From NCBI GenBank assembly GCA_012295275.1, contig CM022677.1:12780934-12844933 (forward strand): a stretch of DNA of 64,000 nt. The letters are read 5' to 3'. The notes below the pieces were generated by a model that worked only from the letters and a program-made list of their open reading frames with translations, was not told where the DNA came from and made no database searches. The stretch is from Chrysomallon squamiferum (lineage: Eukaryota; Mollusca; Gastropoda; Neomphalida; Peltospiridae). Positions 23,530 through 34,955 of the stretch are shown here, one piece after another; the stretch's first letter is position 1; the number at the start of each line of letters is the position of its first letter. A program made the position numbers and the translations under genes.

Positions 23530-23945
23530 ATTGTAGTTTTTTTCCTGTATAAAGTTTTGCATCGAAATGGGAAACTCTTGGCAGCTGAACAGGTTCGAGT
23601 GATTTATATTGACACAATACGAGGCAGCAGGGATCTGTATTATAATGAGCATACATTTCGCGTAAGTAAAAAGAATGGGTAGAGAACAGACTGGAAATGT
23701 GTTGTTAACTCGCAGTGTCTGTGGACAACATGTTGCAGACGGCAGAACAGATGCAGCAACAACCACGCGGCCGTGCCATTCCAATACAGAAATGTAGAAA
23801 CACTTTGGCAATGACGGTCACCGAACAAATAACCACTTGGAAGGATGGCGCCATGAAATCAATCAAATCGCCCAGAAGAGTCATCCGACCACAACGAGAA
23901 CTTTTGTATTTCAACTGCGAGCATCAACGGAAATATTTTTTAAAA
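23530..23945 (+). pseudogene. FLYWCH-type zinc-finger remnant
   Basis: The plus-strand frame reads VIYIDTIRGSRDLYYNEHTF, then TDWKC, a second Cys (NSQC) and, in a shifted frame, NNHAAVP. This is the order of a FLYWCH finger (aromatic, Leu, aromatic, WxC, C, HxH), with the first His apparently lost. FLYWCH domains occur in host regulators and in Mutator-like transposases; I see no transposase domain here. A TAG between the aromatic part and WKC is shared with the right-arm copy, so the gene was already dead before the arms separated. A 16-bp loss near 23,713 is specific to this copy. Confidence 0.55.
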
Positions 23946-23949
23946 TAAA

Positions 23950-26310
23950 TCACCTTCGTTTGCTTTCCTTCTTCATTTTTTCATCATTTATTTATTTATT
24001 TATTTACTATTTTGTTTCTTTATTTTTTTACTTATTCTGTGTTTTGTTGTTCTCTCATGTATATACTTCTCTTTGAATATTTAATTTCTTGTACATTTTG
24101 TAACAGTTGTAGTCTCCGTTATTGTCATTATTGTACGTTTTGCGTTCACACTGAATCGTGGAACTGAATTATGGAAACAACTGATGTATTACTGAAATTT
24201 GAATTAAAATGTTATGCTGTTTTTATGTTGAATAGTTTGTTGTATTAACATATACAAATTAACATACAGAGAGATAGACACACAGACATACGACGTAAGG
24301 ATAGATTTTTACACCAGAGCGTTAAAACTTTGGTATTGTTGTATATATCTTTAAAATTTAGAAACGAACTGTTACTGCTAACACGTGCAGTGGTACAGAA
24401 GTAGTTCGTTGTTACTTTTGACTACACAAAACACCGTCAACCAGGTAAAAGGAAAATTAATGAGATAGATCCTAATTAGTACACAAGTTTTTCTACGTCA
24501 CAGAGATACAGTGAAGATATATTAACAACAAATCCCGTGACCGTAGAATTCATTTAGCCCCATTTACACCATTTATTCTACATCCAGGGCCCTACATGGC
24601 AGATACACAATGAGAAATATATTAACGTGGTATTTTATTGAGTTCTCTAGAAATTACGTTACATTTACTGTTACTAGCTGTTTTTAATGAATACACTGTG
24701 ATTGATATGTAATAACGAATATTTTGTTAAGAATACTATATTATAGATGATTTTTACAGAGCATAATGGAAAAAGAGTTTTGTAGTTTACATGATATTAT
24801 AGATATTCAGATATTTAGGATTTCTTCGCTAATACAGTTACGCAGATCTAATACTACGCTGTAAATTACAATAAAAGGTGAAGCAGTAATATTAACCGAA
24901 TATTTTCAAAAATTCAGCTGTTTCCAGACAAACGTCCTTTGTCTTATTAACATAACTAGAATACAGAAGACGTGCCTAGAATAAAAGTGAGAAGATGCTG
25001 GATTAGGTTGATATAAATAAGAAATTATATTGATAATTAGAGTTTATGCCGATAACCTTTATTTTATTAAGTTAATCAGGAAGGACATTCCATAATTTAA
25101 TGAAGATACTGGGCTTCTCCTAAAATATAAAAAATTAGTATCACTCATTATAAATATATTCTGTGATGTAGATAATAAAATATAATATTAATTTTCTACG
25201 TAAACAACATAAATAGCGCAATCGGAATTAAATTGCGTCTTATAAAAAATTATAGTGTAAGTAGCAGTATTCTAAGTTATTCGTATAAAAAGTGTTTGTG
25301 TTATAAAAGATACGGGATATCTCAAGTTGAAAGTACGATCATCAATGTTAAAATAAAAAAAAAGAAAACGTTTTTTTCATTTATTCCCGTTATCAGAATA
25401 GTTTATAGTTGAGTCTGTTAGGCCCTATTAACATGAGCGCAGTGCATACTTCAGTTTTCATTAATAACATAATTTATTCATTAATATCGAAGTCGTTTTT
25501 GTAGTTGTGATTATACATTGCGGTTCCATAAACAAGAGATTCTCATGTAATTAATATGACGTGGATATAACGGAATATCACATTAAACTTTTCGTTTATG
25601 TTTAATAATTCAAAAATTTACTGAGTAACAGTACGCTGTATATTTCTCCAAATTCAGGTATTGTCCATGAGTAAATATCATCATTTTAATCTATAGTGAT
25701 TATTTTAATGATCATGTTAGTCTTTAATGTAATGAAATGTCTTTTGTGATTCTCCTATGAAATTAAAGGATAAACTTACAGTTGCTATTATTATATTCAG
25801 CGGTGCAGCTATTAGAAAGCAATATCAATGATAACAAAATTTTAAATTGTTTTCACTATAAACTGTTTTGACGATATTAAAGTTCTACAACTCTATATGC
25901 GTAACCCGTGACGCGTGTTTTTCTCACTGTGTCCAGTTTATTCTACAAACAGTTTCTACTGACAGAAAAGAAACAAAGTAAATTCCTCTCTGAATTTCTT
26001 GTTATCTGTGTAAAAACCTGAAATGCTCATCACATTAAAAACTGATAATTATTTTTGAGGAGTTATTTTTTTGATTTTTTTGATTTATTATTATTTTGTT
26101 TCATTTGTTTTAGTTTTTCTTCAATTTTTTAATTTTTTAATTAATTATTATTTTTTATGATTCTAATAATATATTATTCGTTTACACTGAGCTGGATCGT
26201 ATAAACTGACTTAGATAAAACTGGTTATTGCTTTAATTCGAGACGAATTTAGTGTATTTTTTAAATAAGTAAGAACGTAAATAAGTAAGTATATTAATAA
26301 ATAAATAAAT
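23950..26310. other. Non-coding block conserved between the arms
   Basis: About 2.3 kb of AT-rich sequence with no coding frame. It aligns with 48,870-51,180 in reverse complement, with scattered substitutions and small indels. I recognise no element in it. Confidence 0.55.
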
Positions 26311-26314
26311 AAAT

Positions 26315-26690
26315 ATTGCCGAATGCATGGACCATCCCAAGTTTAATCCGTTTAAAGAATTTGATTTGTTCTGGCGAAGCAACGAAGATTTGCGAGCTGA
26401 GCTATACGCACTTCGAAAGCCGCCAAAACACTACTACGAGCTTCTCAGAAAGAACAAAGAGTTGTGCAATATTCTCACAGATTTATTGTATTAGAACAAA
26501 ACTTTGATCTGTCTGTCAGTCTCCTTTCCTTAGGTTCTTCTACAATAGAAAACAGAATTTACTCTGTAAAATTACTGATTGTGTTATATTTCTTTTTACT
26601 TTTTTTCTGTTGGCTACGATTTTATTTCTAAACTCACTGCTCCAGGGAGCATTAATTTCATTGTACCTTAACATCAAAACATTATTTATT
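26315..26690 (+). pseudogene. 3' fragment of the small gene at 147-758, left-arm copy
   Basis: From about 26,317 the frame matches the last 55 or so codons of exon 2 of the gene at the window start, ending at the same TAG (26,492-26,494), with one Arg to His change near YYELL. Homology continues into the 3' flank to about 26,690. Upstream it stops at a TAAA-repeat edge, so exon 1, the promoter and half of exon 2 are missing. No start codon context survives, so it is a dead fragment although its frame is open. Confidence 0.6.
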
Positions 26691-27139
26691 TATAAATGCA
26701 ATATTGTTTATTTATTTATTATTTTATTTCTTGCTTTATTTCTTTAGTTACTACAATTTAAAAAAAAAGAAGAAATTTTGTTAACGTCATATACATTCTG
26801 TACCACTTTTCAGTTTAAACTATATAAAAAGCCACTACTAAACATATTCTTTCATTATTTGTATCTATGTGTATATACACATACATATCCACATGCATCA
26901 AAAAAATACACACATACACACACAAACACATAAACAAACACTCATACAAACATACATTGGCTCAGGGTACATTTGTGATTCATATGTTTCAGAAAAAAAG
27001 TATTTAATTACTTTTATATTTTTTAAAATGTATTTATTTATAGTTGTTTTTTCTTCTTTCTTTTTTCCTTTTTTTTTTCTCATTTACAATACACATACAG
27101 TGTTCAACAAAAATATTTTGTATTTGTAAATATTTTGAA

Positions 27140-28480
27140 AACAAATAATGGCTTTAAAAAAAAATAATAATAATAATAAAAAAAAATAAAAAAATAAAAA
27201 AAATAAATGAAAACAAAAATGTCTAATCACATGTAAATAAAATACAAATGTTGTGTTTTTCCTATCTTTTGTGTTTGTTTTAACATATCACAGTTTAGGT
27301 TTGGTTAGACCAGGAAATTATGTCAGAGAAAAATGAAAATTGATACAGCTCTGCTCACTATTATTATAATTATCATCTGCAGGCTACTTACTATTATTGT
27401 AATTATCATTACTAAATCTAATTTTTATTATAATTATCTGTTCACACACACTTGATAAATAACTGGTTTCTACATTCTGGTTTGTAAAAAAACTGGCATT
27501 TTGCAGATTATATACTTTAAAACATTTTTTTTTAGAAAAATATAAAAATAATTAAGAAATAATATAATTAAATAAATAAATAAAAATAATTTTAAAAAGT
27601 CTAAATATTTGTCATGCTTCTGCAAGGCATGTGCACATCTGTATATAAAAAACAATCATATACATGTTCTGTATTTTGTGTAAACACATCAGAACCTTAA
27701 CACTACAAATGTTTTAATAACTAACCTGACTATCAAGACCACTATTACAAACAAAACCTTACATAATCAGCAATATGTTAGTAACTGCAGTATTGAAAAC
27801 ATGTGATAAATCATGCTACTCAGTGATAAATAATAATGACAATTCTTACAATCTGTGTTTATATTATGTGCATTTGAGTGTATATATATTTGTGTAAGTC
27901 TGTATACATGTATATTTGAGTGTATGTATTTTTATATGTATGTATGCATGTGTATCTGTGTGTGTTTATATTATGTGCATTTGAGTGTGTATATATTTGT
28001 GTAAGTCTGTATCTGTATGTATCTGTGTGCTTATTATGTGTGCATGACTAGGTATGTATTTCTGCATCTTTGCATGTATGTGTATCTGTGTATGTTTGTA
28101 TTGTATGTTTGTATGTATGTATGTTTGTATGTCTGTATGTATGTGTAGATATGTTTGTATTATGTGTGTAAAAGTATGAATGTATTTGTGTATCTGTGTG
28201 TTTGTATTTTGTGTGTGTTGTTTTGTGTGAGTGTTGTTTGTGTGAATTTATTTAGTCAAATTATCTAGTGATCATGAATATGTTTCTGAATGTGTGTACA
28301 TGTGTATCTTTTAGAATGTTTGTATAGATGTATATATATATATGTATGTGTCTGTATTAGTGTATATATGTATTAGTATGGATTATGTGTACTTATATCT
28401 AAGTATGTATGTATGAGTACTTGTGCTTGTATTACTGAGTGTAAGTTTGGATCAATGCCAAATAAATTACTGGTTCAGAA
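27140..28480. repeat. AT-rich and GT/ATGT-rich repeats, left arm
   Basis: 27,160-27,210 is A/TAA-rich. From 27,860 to 28,440 TGTAT, TGTGTG and TTGAGTGTATATAT segments recur; a block of about 100 bp at 27,858 repeats at 27,958. The right-arm counterpart is about 46,980-47,510. No gene is seen. Confidence 0.6.
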
Positions 28481-28734
28481 AACATTATCTGAACTCCAAA
28501 AACAAATCTGATAATAAAGACAATTTATCTAGAACTACTATGTGTGCTTTATGTTGTTTTTTACCTGCTGAAATTAAATAGCAATAAAAATTGAATAAAA
28601 TACCTATTTATAATGAATTATATATATTTTTTTTAAATAATTAGTTACTAATTTAAAATCAAACACACATTAAAATAGAAAAACATATTTCATAAACATA
28701 CACAATTAAAAAAACTCATAATTCATCATAAACT

Positions 28735-29010
28735 AACACACACATATATGCACATACACATGTATACATATGCATACATATACAAAAAATCCATACAAAC
28801 ACAGATACAAACACCCACAATCACACAGAAACACATACACACACAGACACTCAGACTTACATATATACAGACACACATACACCATACAAATGCAGACAAA
28901 TTCACATACACACACATACAAACTTGCATACAAGACACATACACACTCACCACACATACACAGAAACACACTCCCACACACACATACATACATACATACA
29001 TAAAAACTCA
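28735..29010. repeat. CA/ATAC-rich repeat block, left arm
   Basis: Runs of ACAC and ATAC. Its reverse complement is found at 46,435-46,695. Frames on both strands are of low complexity and not genes. Confidence 0.8.
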
Positions 29011-29106
29011 CTCTTACACATCATACAAAGATAATTATGTAGAAACAAAATGACACACAGTACTATAAAGAGATAAGAGGTATATAAAAATATCACTTGT
29101 TTGTAG

Positions 29107-29590
29107 GTAAAAAGATGATGGAGGTAGAGCATGTGCCTGTGATAGAAAACAGCAGTAACACAGTCAGAGAAAACACCAGTAACACAGTCAGTGAAAACAC
29201 CAGTAACACAGTCAGTGAAAACACCAGTAACACAGTCAGTGAAAACACCAGTAACACAGTCAGTGAAAACAGCAGTAACACAGTCAGTGAAAACACCAGT
29301 AACACAGTCAGTGAAAACACCAGTAACACAGTCAGTGAAAACACCAGTAACACAGTCAGTGAAAACACCAGTAACACAGTCAGTGAAAACACCAGTAACA
29401 CAGTCAGTGAAAACACCAGTAACACAGTCAGTGAAAACACCAGTAACACAGTCAGTGAAAACAGCAGTAACACAGTCTGTGAAAACACAGTTCAGTCAGA
29501 AACTAGCTTAAAGAGAACAGCAGTAACACAGTCAGTGGAAACAGCAGTTCAGTTCAGAAGCTGGCTTAAAAAGACAGAAGGCGTGGTGAA
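29107..29590 (+). repeat. 24-bp coding-phase minisatellite in a possible exon, cut by the assembly gap
   Basis: After a TTGTTTGTAG acceptor-like end, ATG at 29,115 opens a frame that runs to the N gap. It holds 14 tandem units of 24 bp encoding NTSNTVSE or near variants (29,145-29,480), each with an Asn-Thr-Ser sequon. Because the unit is a multiple of three without stops in several frames, the open frame is not in itself proof of coding. The right-arm array (45,480-46,290) has lost this phase. Either a repetitive exon or a plain minisatellite is possible. Confidence 0.5.
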
Positions 29591-29790
29591 NNNNNNNNNN
29601 NNNNNNNNNNNNNNNNNNNNNNNNNNNNNNNNNNNNNNNNNNNNNNNNNNNNNNNNNNNNNNNNNNNNNNNNNNNNNNNNNNNNNNNNNNNNNNNNNNNN
29701 NNNNNNNNNNNNNNNNNNNNNNNNNNNNNNNNNNNNNNNNNNNNNNNNNNNNNNNNNNNNNNNNNNNNNNNNNNNNNNNNNNNNNNNNNN
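29591..29790. other. Assembly gap of 200 N
   Basis: Exactly 200 undetermined bases. A round gap length is normally a scaffolding placeholder and not a measured distance. It lies at the inner end of the left arm. Confidence 0.95.
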
Positions 29791-29877
29791 TAACAAATAA
29801 TATGTAATCACACAACGAGCTAGAAACGGTGAACAGCCGTCCTGTTTCTGTGTTTGACTAGGCGTAGAACTACCGCC

Positions 29878-29933
29878 ATGGTCGGATTAAGATCTTTAGT
29901 GGCTCTGCTATCAACAATTTTGATGCGCAATTT
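29878..29933 (+). CDS. Possible first coding exon with hydrophobic N-terminus
   Basis: ATG in a strong context (ACCGCCATGG) opens MVGLRSLVALLSTIL, resembling a signal peptide or anchor, followed by a GTATGT donor. The exit phase does not fit the exon at 30,257, so it may belong to another gene or be chance. Confidence 0.2.
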
Positions 29934-30256
29934 GTATGTAAACAATGCAAACAAATATAAAGAATAATAAATCATAGAATAAAATGTAGTTTTCAAAAGG
30001 AAACAAAAGTTATAGTGGAGCTGGAAAATAATCTTTAGTTTTGTGTAGTTCCACTAAATTTATACTGGGAATGTTTTCTCTTATTTTATATTTTTTATTT
30101 TTATTTTTTATAAGCAGTGTTTGGTCAGATCGACAATACGTATTTTAGTTATTAATGTACACCGTTAATCTCTATTATAATTTTTGTTACTGTGTGTGTG
30201 TGTTTGATTTTCACTGAAAAATAATTCCTTTTAATTCCATTTAAAAAGAAACTTAG

Positions 30257-30441
30257 AGTGATATCGGTAGAGCACGTGTAGTTCGAAGTCCAGACTGGGC
30301 TGGTAAAGGAAAGATGGTGGCGAAGATGGTCTTGGAACAGCTGTGAAAGAGGATGTCGCTAATGGCAAGGTGAAGGTCATATGGGACATAGGTCACGAAG
30401 GTCACTATCGTGCTGGATATGATGGACGATATACGAACTCA
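30257..30441 (+). pseudogene. Mind-bomb-like gene, exon with first MIB/HERC2 domain
   Basis: The exon begins after an ACTTAG acceptor. It reads ARVVRSPDW, then, one frame over, KDGGEDGLGT, VKVIWDIG and YRAGYDGRY, the signature of a MIB/HERC2 domain as in mind-bomb E3 ubiquitin ligases. The frame slips by one base in the run GGAAAGAT near 30,311, so the domain is broken here. The start of the gene was not found. Confidence 0.75.
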
Positions 30442-30988
30442 GTCAGATTTTCTACACTTAATGTTTCTTTAATTTTTTGTTGTTGTTGTCATTTTTTTTT
30501 TTATAACCGTTGCTTGTCGTTGTTAGAAACGAACAAAACGTTTGTAAATAGTTGATTTTTCAAGAAAATGTTAATCATTAACAAAAAATGATATCTTTAC
30601 AAATCATTACTTTATTCCTTTAAGAACTGTTTCTATATTTTCTTAAATTAGTCATCTTATGTCAGAGTCAACGTTTGCACATATATACTGAAACTGAAAA
30701 TGGTGTTATTTGGAAAAAAACCTACTAAGATTTGTTGAGGAACATTCTTGTTGCGGGAATATAGACTACTGCATTTTTGTAACTATATGCATGTAATATT
30801 TCACTTGATTTATTATCAGTCTTTCCATATTTCATCCGTGTACCCTGCCATTCTCTTTAGAGTTATCCCTCTTCCGTCGAACTATTAATAGATTATATTA
30901 TACCTAGTACATTGTTTATTGTACTAATATTTTACAGACTTTAAACTGTATGGTCAGGAACATTTAATTATTCGACAAGTGTTTATAG

Positions 30989-31230
30989 ATTGCTAAAACA
31001 TGTTTTGACAAATCGCAATATCTCAATCATGAAAATCATGCGGAAATACAGCATCAGTTATGTCCCTTCTGTAGATGTCGTATGTCACTAGAACCAATCA
31101 AAATGGAACCAATAGAATGTATGCGCAGGAAGTGTGCAACCTGCTGTGACCTTTGCACTCTGTGTTACATGAGTGGAAAACATGATCTTAGTCATCCTTT
31201 CGTTCTCCATCAAACACAGACATCTACACT
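30989..31230 (+). pseudogene. Mind-bomb-like gene, exon with ZZ zinc finger
   Basis: Open from the GTTTATAG acceptor to a consensus GTAAGT donor. Cys and His spacing (CPFC, KCATC, CDLCTLC, then H-x3-H in KHDLSHPF) matches a ZZ finger, which lies between the two MIB/HERC2 domains in mind-bomb proteins. This exon has no internal lesion and joins the next one in phase (CT plus A gives a Leu codon). Confidence 0.8.
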
Positions 31231-31430
31231 GTAAGTCAGCAAAACTGAGATTACATGAATAAAACAACAAAGGAAAAAAACATATAAAAAGTAATAAAAT
31301 TTAAAAACAAAAATTAAAAAGGCCTTTTACTGTTAACAGTTTTGTACATTTATTTTAAATTGAATTTAAAACCAATTTATCTTCACAAATGATTTTAAAA
31401 AGGAATGTATTACTGCTTAAAAGTGCTTAG

Positions 31431-31537
31431 AGTGCCTATTGATTCAAGAAATTTGCTAAAACCAGAAACTGTACATGGAATTTTGCCAGGTGCTAGTGTT
31501 AAGAGAGGGTTACACTGGAAGTGGAGTAATCAGGGTG
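31431..31537 (+). pseudogene. Mind-bomb-like gene, second MIB/HERC2 domain, first half
   Basis: From the AAGTGCTTAG acceptor to a GTAAGT donor, encoding KPETVHGILPGASVKRGLHW, a Lys-Trp and NQGG, the usual opening of the second MIB/HERC2 domain. It enters and leaves in phase with its neighbours. Confidence 0.75.
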
Positions 31538-31989
31538 GTAAGTATTCTTTCAATAAAGAGTTCACAGTGAGGTCAGTACTCTGTTAAGATAGATTTATGG
31601 TAAAAAAAAGAGGATTTTTTGGTTTTAAAATTTACAATTAGAAAAATTTACACCAAGGAGTTTAGTAATTTTATGCAAATCATAAAATATATTGTTTAAA
31701 TCTTTGTTAGTTTATTATTTATCAATATAGTGTATTTAAAATGTGTTCAGCCTTGATGTGTCATGGTGGGATATACACAAAGATAACAGCTGAAGCCTGT
31801 TATAATAATTGTGACAATAAGCATCACACTATTTTGTAATCATAAAGGAATTAATTATACTGATTTCATTTAAGTCCATATAACAAATATCTTTTCTGGC
31901 TTTGAAAATGATTAAATGTGAAGTTTGAAAGAATCTGTTTTGCATCTTTTCAAAGATGTTTTTCTTTTTATTTTGTTCTTCAAATTTAG

Positions 31990-32210
31990 GTGAAGGAGCT
32001 GGTGATGTCATACATTTAGTAAAGTGGGGAAGAAATAGTTATAGAGGTGGTGTTGAAGTTAAATGCAAAACGGTTCAATGAATACCTACAGATGTGGAGG
32101 AGAAGGTTGTATGGATCTCATTCTGATTGCTGAAACAACGGATGTATTACTTTCCACAGCATCTTCCTGTGTTATGTGTGTTTCTTGAACTACCAGCAAA
32201 TACATAACAA
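31990..32210 (+). pseudogene. Mind-bomb-like gene, second MIB/HERC2 domain, second half, frameshifted
   Basis: Starts after AATTTAG in the right phase (EGAGDVIHLVKWGRNSYRGG). It then continues only by changing frame twice: first to TYRCGGEGCMDLI, then to MYYFPQHLPVL. Both later pieces match the expected end of the domain. At least two small indels therefore break it. Confidence 0.7.
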
Positions 32211-32523
32211 CTATACTATCAAAGTGATAAATTAACAAACTAATTAAAACCAACTTTTTTGATCTGCATAAACCTGTTATTCTTACTAAGTTTTGATAAT
32301 TTTAGTTAATTTTAAAAGAAGCAGTAATGGACGTACCACAGAAGCTCCTAATAGTTTTTGGCTTTTATTTTAATATCATTTTTTTTTTTTTTACTTTGAT
32401 TAAATTATCATAGATAATACTCTTAAACAACAACTATTAATAATGATGATGCATGTGATGAGATTATGATGAGGAGGATAATGATGAAGATAAATTATAA
32501 ACTAAAGTACTTTGTGGGTTTAG

Positions 32524-32640
32524 ATGTGAGAAGCCAGTCAGAATATCAGTTGAAACCTGGAGACAAGGTACAAATGGATATAGATGTCAAAGTGGTGAAG
32601 AATTTTTTTTATCAGAAACTAAAGGAATGTGGCATGAAAA
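32524..32640 (+). pseudogene. Mind-bomb-like gene, MIB repeat, first half
   Basis: Encodes EYQLKPGDKVQMDIDVKVVK, similar to the start of the SH3-like MIB repeat. The 3' limit is unclear: the expected Gly-Gly-Trp part is not visible before sequence turns AT-rich. An ATCT microsatellite follows at 32,722-32,756. Confidence 0.5.
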
Positions 32641-32719
32641 GATATCTGATTTATTTAACTTTAATTAATTATAACATAAATGTAATTTATTCATTACAAT
32701 TAATACATAATGAAAAAAA

Positions 32720-32756
<37 letters not shown>

Positions 32757-32983
32757 GTCTGTCTATCTATATATATATATATATATGAAATTATGAAAGT
32801 ACCTTTCTTCTGCACTCAAATTTGTTTTGTCATTCAAATAAACAATTTTCATAATGTCTGTCTGTTTCTGACTGAAGGATAACAGCAATACTTTTTTTGT
32901 TCTATTTTATTGATTCTATTTAGGGTTTATTTTTAATTTAATTTATTTATTTATTAATTTATTTATGTATTTGCCATTGCCAG

Positions 32984-33075
32984 GAACAGTCACTGAAATA
33001 AATGGCTCAAGAATAGAAAAAGTTCAGTATGAAGATGCACAGTCATGGTATTTCTTTAGATCAATGTTAACGAAG
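32984..33075 (+). pseudogene. Mind-bomb-like gene, MIB repeat, second half
   Basis: Between a TTGCCAG acceptor and a GTAATC donor, the frame GTVTEINGSRIEKVQYED, then AQSWYFFRSMLTK, matches the end of a MIB repeat. It exits in phase 0, as the ankyrin exon requires. Confidence 0.65.
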
Positions 33076-33378
33076 GTAATCTATTATTATTTACTTTAAT
33101 TTAAAATGTTTTATTTTTTATTTTTATATATATAATTAAAGAAAAATTTATATAGTCTTTATTTAATTTAATTTTGAAAGGTATCTCTTTCATGTTTTTA
33201 ATTCATTTTTAATTGACAAAGTATCTTCTATTTGTGGTCTTGTCTTTATGTTTAATTTAAATGTATCTATTTGTATACTTTTTATTTATATTGTTTTATT
33301 TGTTTTCCTGTAAAGAAATTCCATTTTATACGGTTCTATTTTTATTTTTCAGAAGTATTTATTTAAGAATCCATGCAG

Positions 33379-33527
33379 GTGAATGAGACTGTGGATGCAA
33401 ACAGTCCATTACAACTGGCTTGCTACACAGGTAGCAGTGACGTTGTGAAAATTCTCTTATCATATAAAGCTGATCCAAATCTGGTTGATGAAGAAGGAGA
33501 CACTGCTCTTCATTTTGCTGTCTCTCA
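33379..33527 (+). pseudogene. Mind-bomb-like gene, ankyrin exon 1
   Basis: From CCATGCAG to a GTAAGT donor. It contains SPLQLACYTGSSDVVKILLS and GDTALHFAVSQ, a standard ankyrin repeat and the start of the next. It is intact and joins in phase with the exon at 34,312. Confidence 0.8.
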
Positions 33528-33760
33528 GTAAGTCAAACTTTACATAACATCACTTCAGAGCAAGTTAAACTTTACATAACATCACTTCAGAGCAAGTTAA
33601 ACTTTACATAACATCACTTCAGAGCAAGTTAAACTTTACATAACATCACTTCAGAGCAAGTTAAACTTTACACAACATCACTTCAGAGCAAGTTAAACTT
33701 TACATAACATCACTTCAGAGCAAGTTAAACTTTACACAACATCACTTCAGAGCAAGTTAA
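33528..33760. repeat. 32-bp minisatellite at the start of an intron
   Basis: About seven copies of a 32-bp unit containing ACTTTACATAACATCACTTC, starting right at the donor of the ankyrin exon. A looser repeat with TTTCATAATGCAGTTTTATT motifs continues to about 34,170. Confidence 0.9.
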
Positions 33761-34311
33761 ACCTGTATTTGTACACAACATTTCATCTCTCTGCTTTATA
33801 GTAAGATGAGTATTTAGTTAACATTATTTCACACTAAGTTAAATTTCTTTCTGTTATATATTATCACTGAATCAAGCTGTTTCCTAGTAAATTAAATGTG
33901 TATCATTACTTAATATCATTTCATTTCATAATGCAATTTTATTAAGATTTATCTGCATCTTTATATCATTTCACAATGCTGTTTTAGTAAATTATATCTA
34001 TATCTTTATATAACATCATTTCATAATGCAGTTTTATTAAGATATATCTATATATTTATATAACATAATTTCTTTATTCTGCCTCATGGTCAGTTATATC
34101 TATATCTTTATTAATCATCTCTTTCTCGTGCTGTTTAACAGTAAGATAAAGCTATATTTTTATATAACATGTCACTTCATCATGTGGTTTCACAATATGT
34201 TAAATGTGTATCTTTAAATTATCACATCACTATTCTCTTTAAAGCTATAATTATACTTTTATATAACACAGATACAAAATTGTGTCATTTCATGATTATT
34301 ATGTTTTTCAG

Positions 34312-34466
34312 AGGCCAAGATGAAATTGTGAAAACCCTAACTGATAAAGATGCTGACATGAACAAAAAGAATAAAAAAGGACACACCATGTCACTAAGCA
34401 GTGACTGCAGACAATGAAGAAATTGTGAAAATCCTCACTGACAAGGGTTGTGTTGTTAACACACAG
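34312..34466 (+). pseudogene. Mind-bomb-like gene, ankyrin exon 2, frameshifted
   Basis: Follows TTTTTCAG in phase: GQDEIVKTLTDKDADMNKKN, then KKGHT. Near 34,392 the frame shifts and resumes as AVTADNEEIVKILTDKG before a CACAG/GT donor. The two halves are near-copies of one ankyrin helix pair. Confidence 0.7.
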
Positions 34467-34485
34467 GTTATATGTGTATTTATTT

Positions 34486-34496
<11 letters not shown>

Positions 34497-34548
<52 letters not shown>
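34497..34548. repeat. (GA)n microsatellite
   Basis: Intronic GA run directly after the ankyrin exon 2 donor. Confidence 0.95.
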
Positions 34549-34551
<3 letters not shown>

Positions 34552-34780
34552 AAATAAAATGACACAATGTATGTACAAATAACAACTCAGAAAGCTACCT
34601 AAATTTAAAAAATGCCCTTTTCTAATTATTATTCCTGTTTGCAAATTTTGCTTTGATAAATTTATTCTTGTAGCTTTATAATGAAGTTTTAACTTCATAT
34701 TGCATCTGCTAATTGTCAATTTATTCTGATTTATAAAATTATTTCTTAATCATATAATTTTACATATTTATTTTCAAAAG

Positions 34781-34955
34781 TTGTGCAAACATTGAGTTTG
34801 TTCTGACAAAGGGTTAATGATGAAGACATGCCACCCATGCTATGAACAACTACCCATCTGTGAGATGTTGATGAAGGTGAAGAAATTAAATGTGACATTT
34901 TCAACAGTGATGGAATGTCTGCTTTTCATGTGGCTGTAATAAATAATAAAGAAAA
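34781..34955 (+). pseudogene. Mind-bomb-like gene, decayed ankyrin exon 3
   Basis: Ends at a GTATGT donor and keeps DGMSAFHVAVINNKEK, an ankyrin start. The preceding part is broken in all frames. Confidence 0.5.

Larger units (their letters stand above)
16508..29590. repeat. Left arm of a large inverted duplication
   Basis: Read in reverse complement, this arm matches 45,400-55,963 in the same order: LTR-like segment, secreted orphan gene, CRE-containing segment, CT microsatellite, FLYWCH remnant, long non-coding block, small-gene 3' copy, GT-rich repeats and the 24-bp minisatellite. Paired coordinates sum to about 75,430 at the inner end and about 72,470 at the outer end, because of large indels. 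Similarity stops abruptly at 16,508 on this side, where 55,963 is its partner. Substitutions of a few percent and many small indels separate the arms. Confidence 0.9.

Noticed and set aside
27840-28480. CRISPR-like array of spaced repeats
   Set aside because: The units are simple GT/ATGT sequence of varying length without unique spacers, in a eukaryotic context.
29097-29807. 236-codon frame through the gap
   Set aside because: Part of the frame is undetermined N; only the part before 29,591 can be described.
30262-30300. tRNA-like B box (GTTCGAAGTCC)
   Set aside because: It lies in the coding sequence of the first MIB/HERC2 domain and has no tRNA structure around it.
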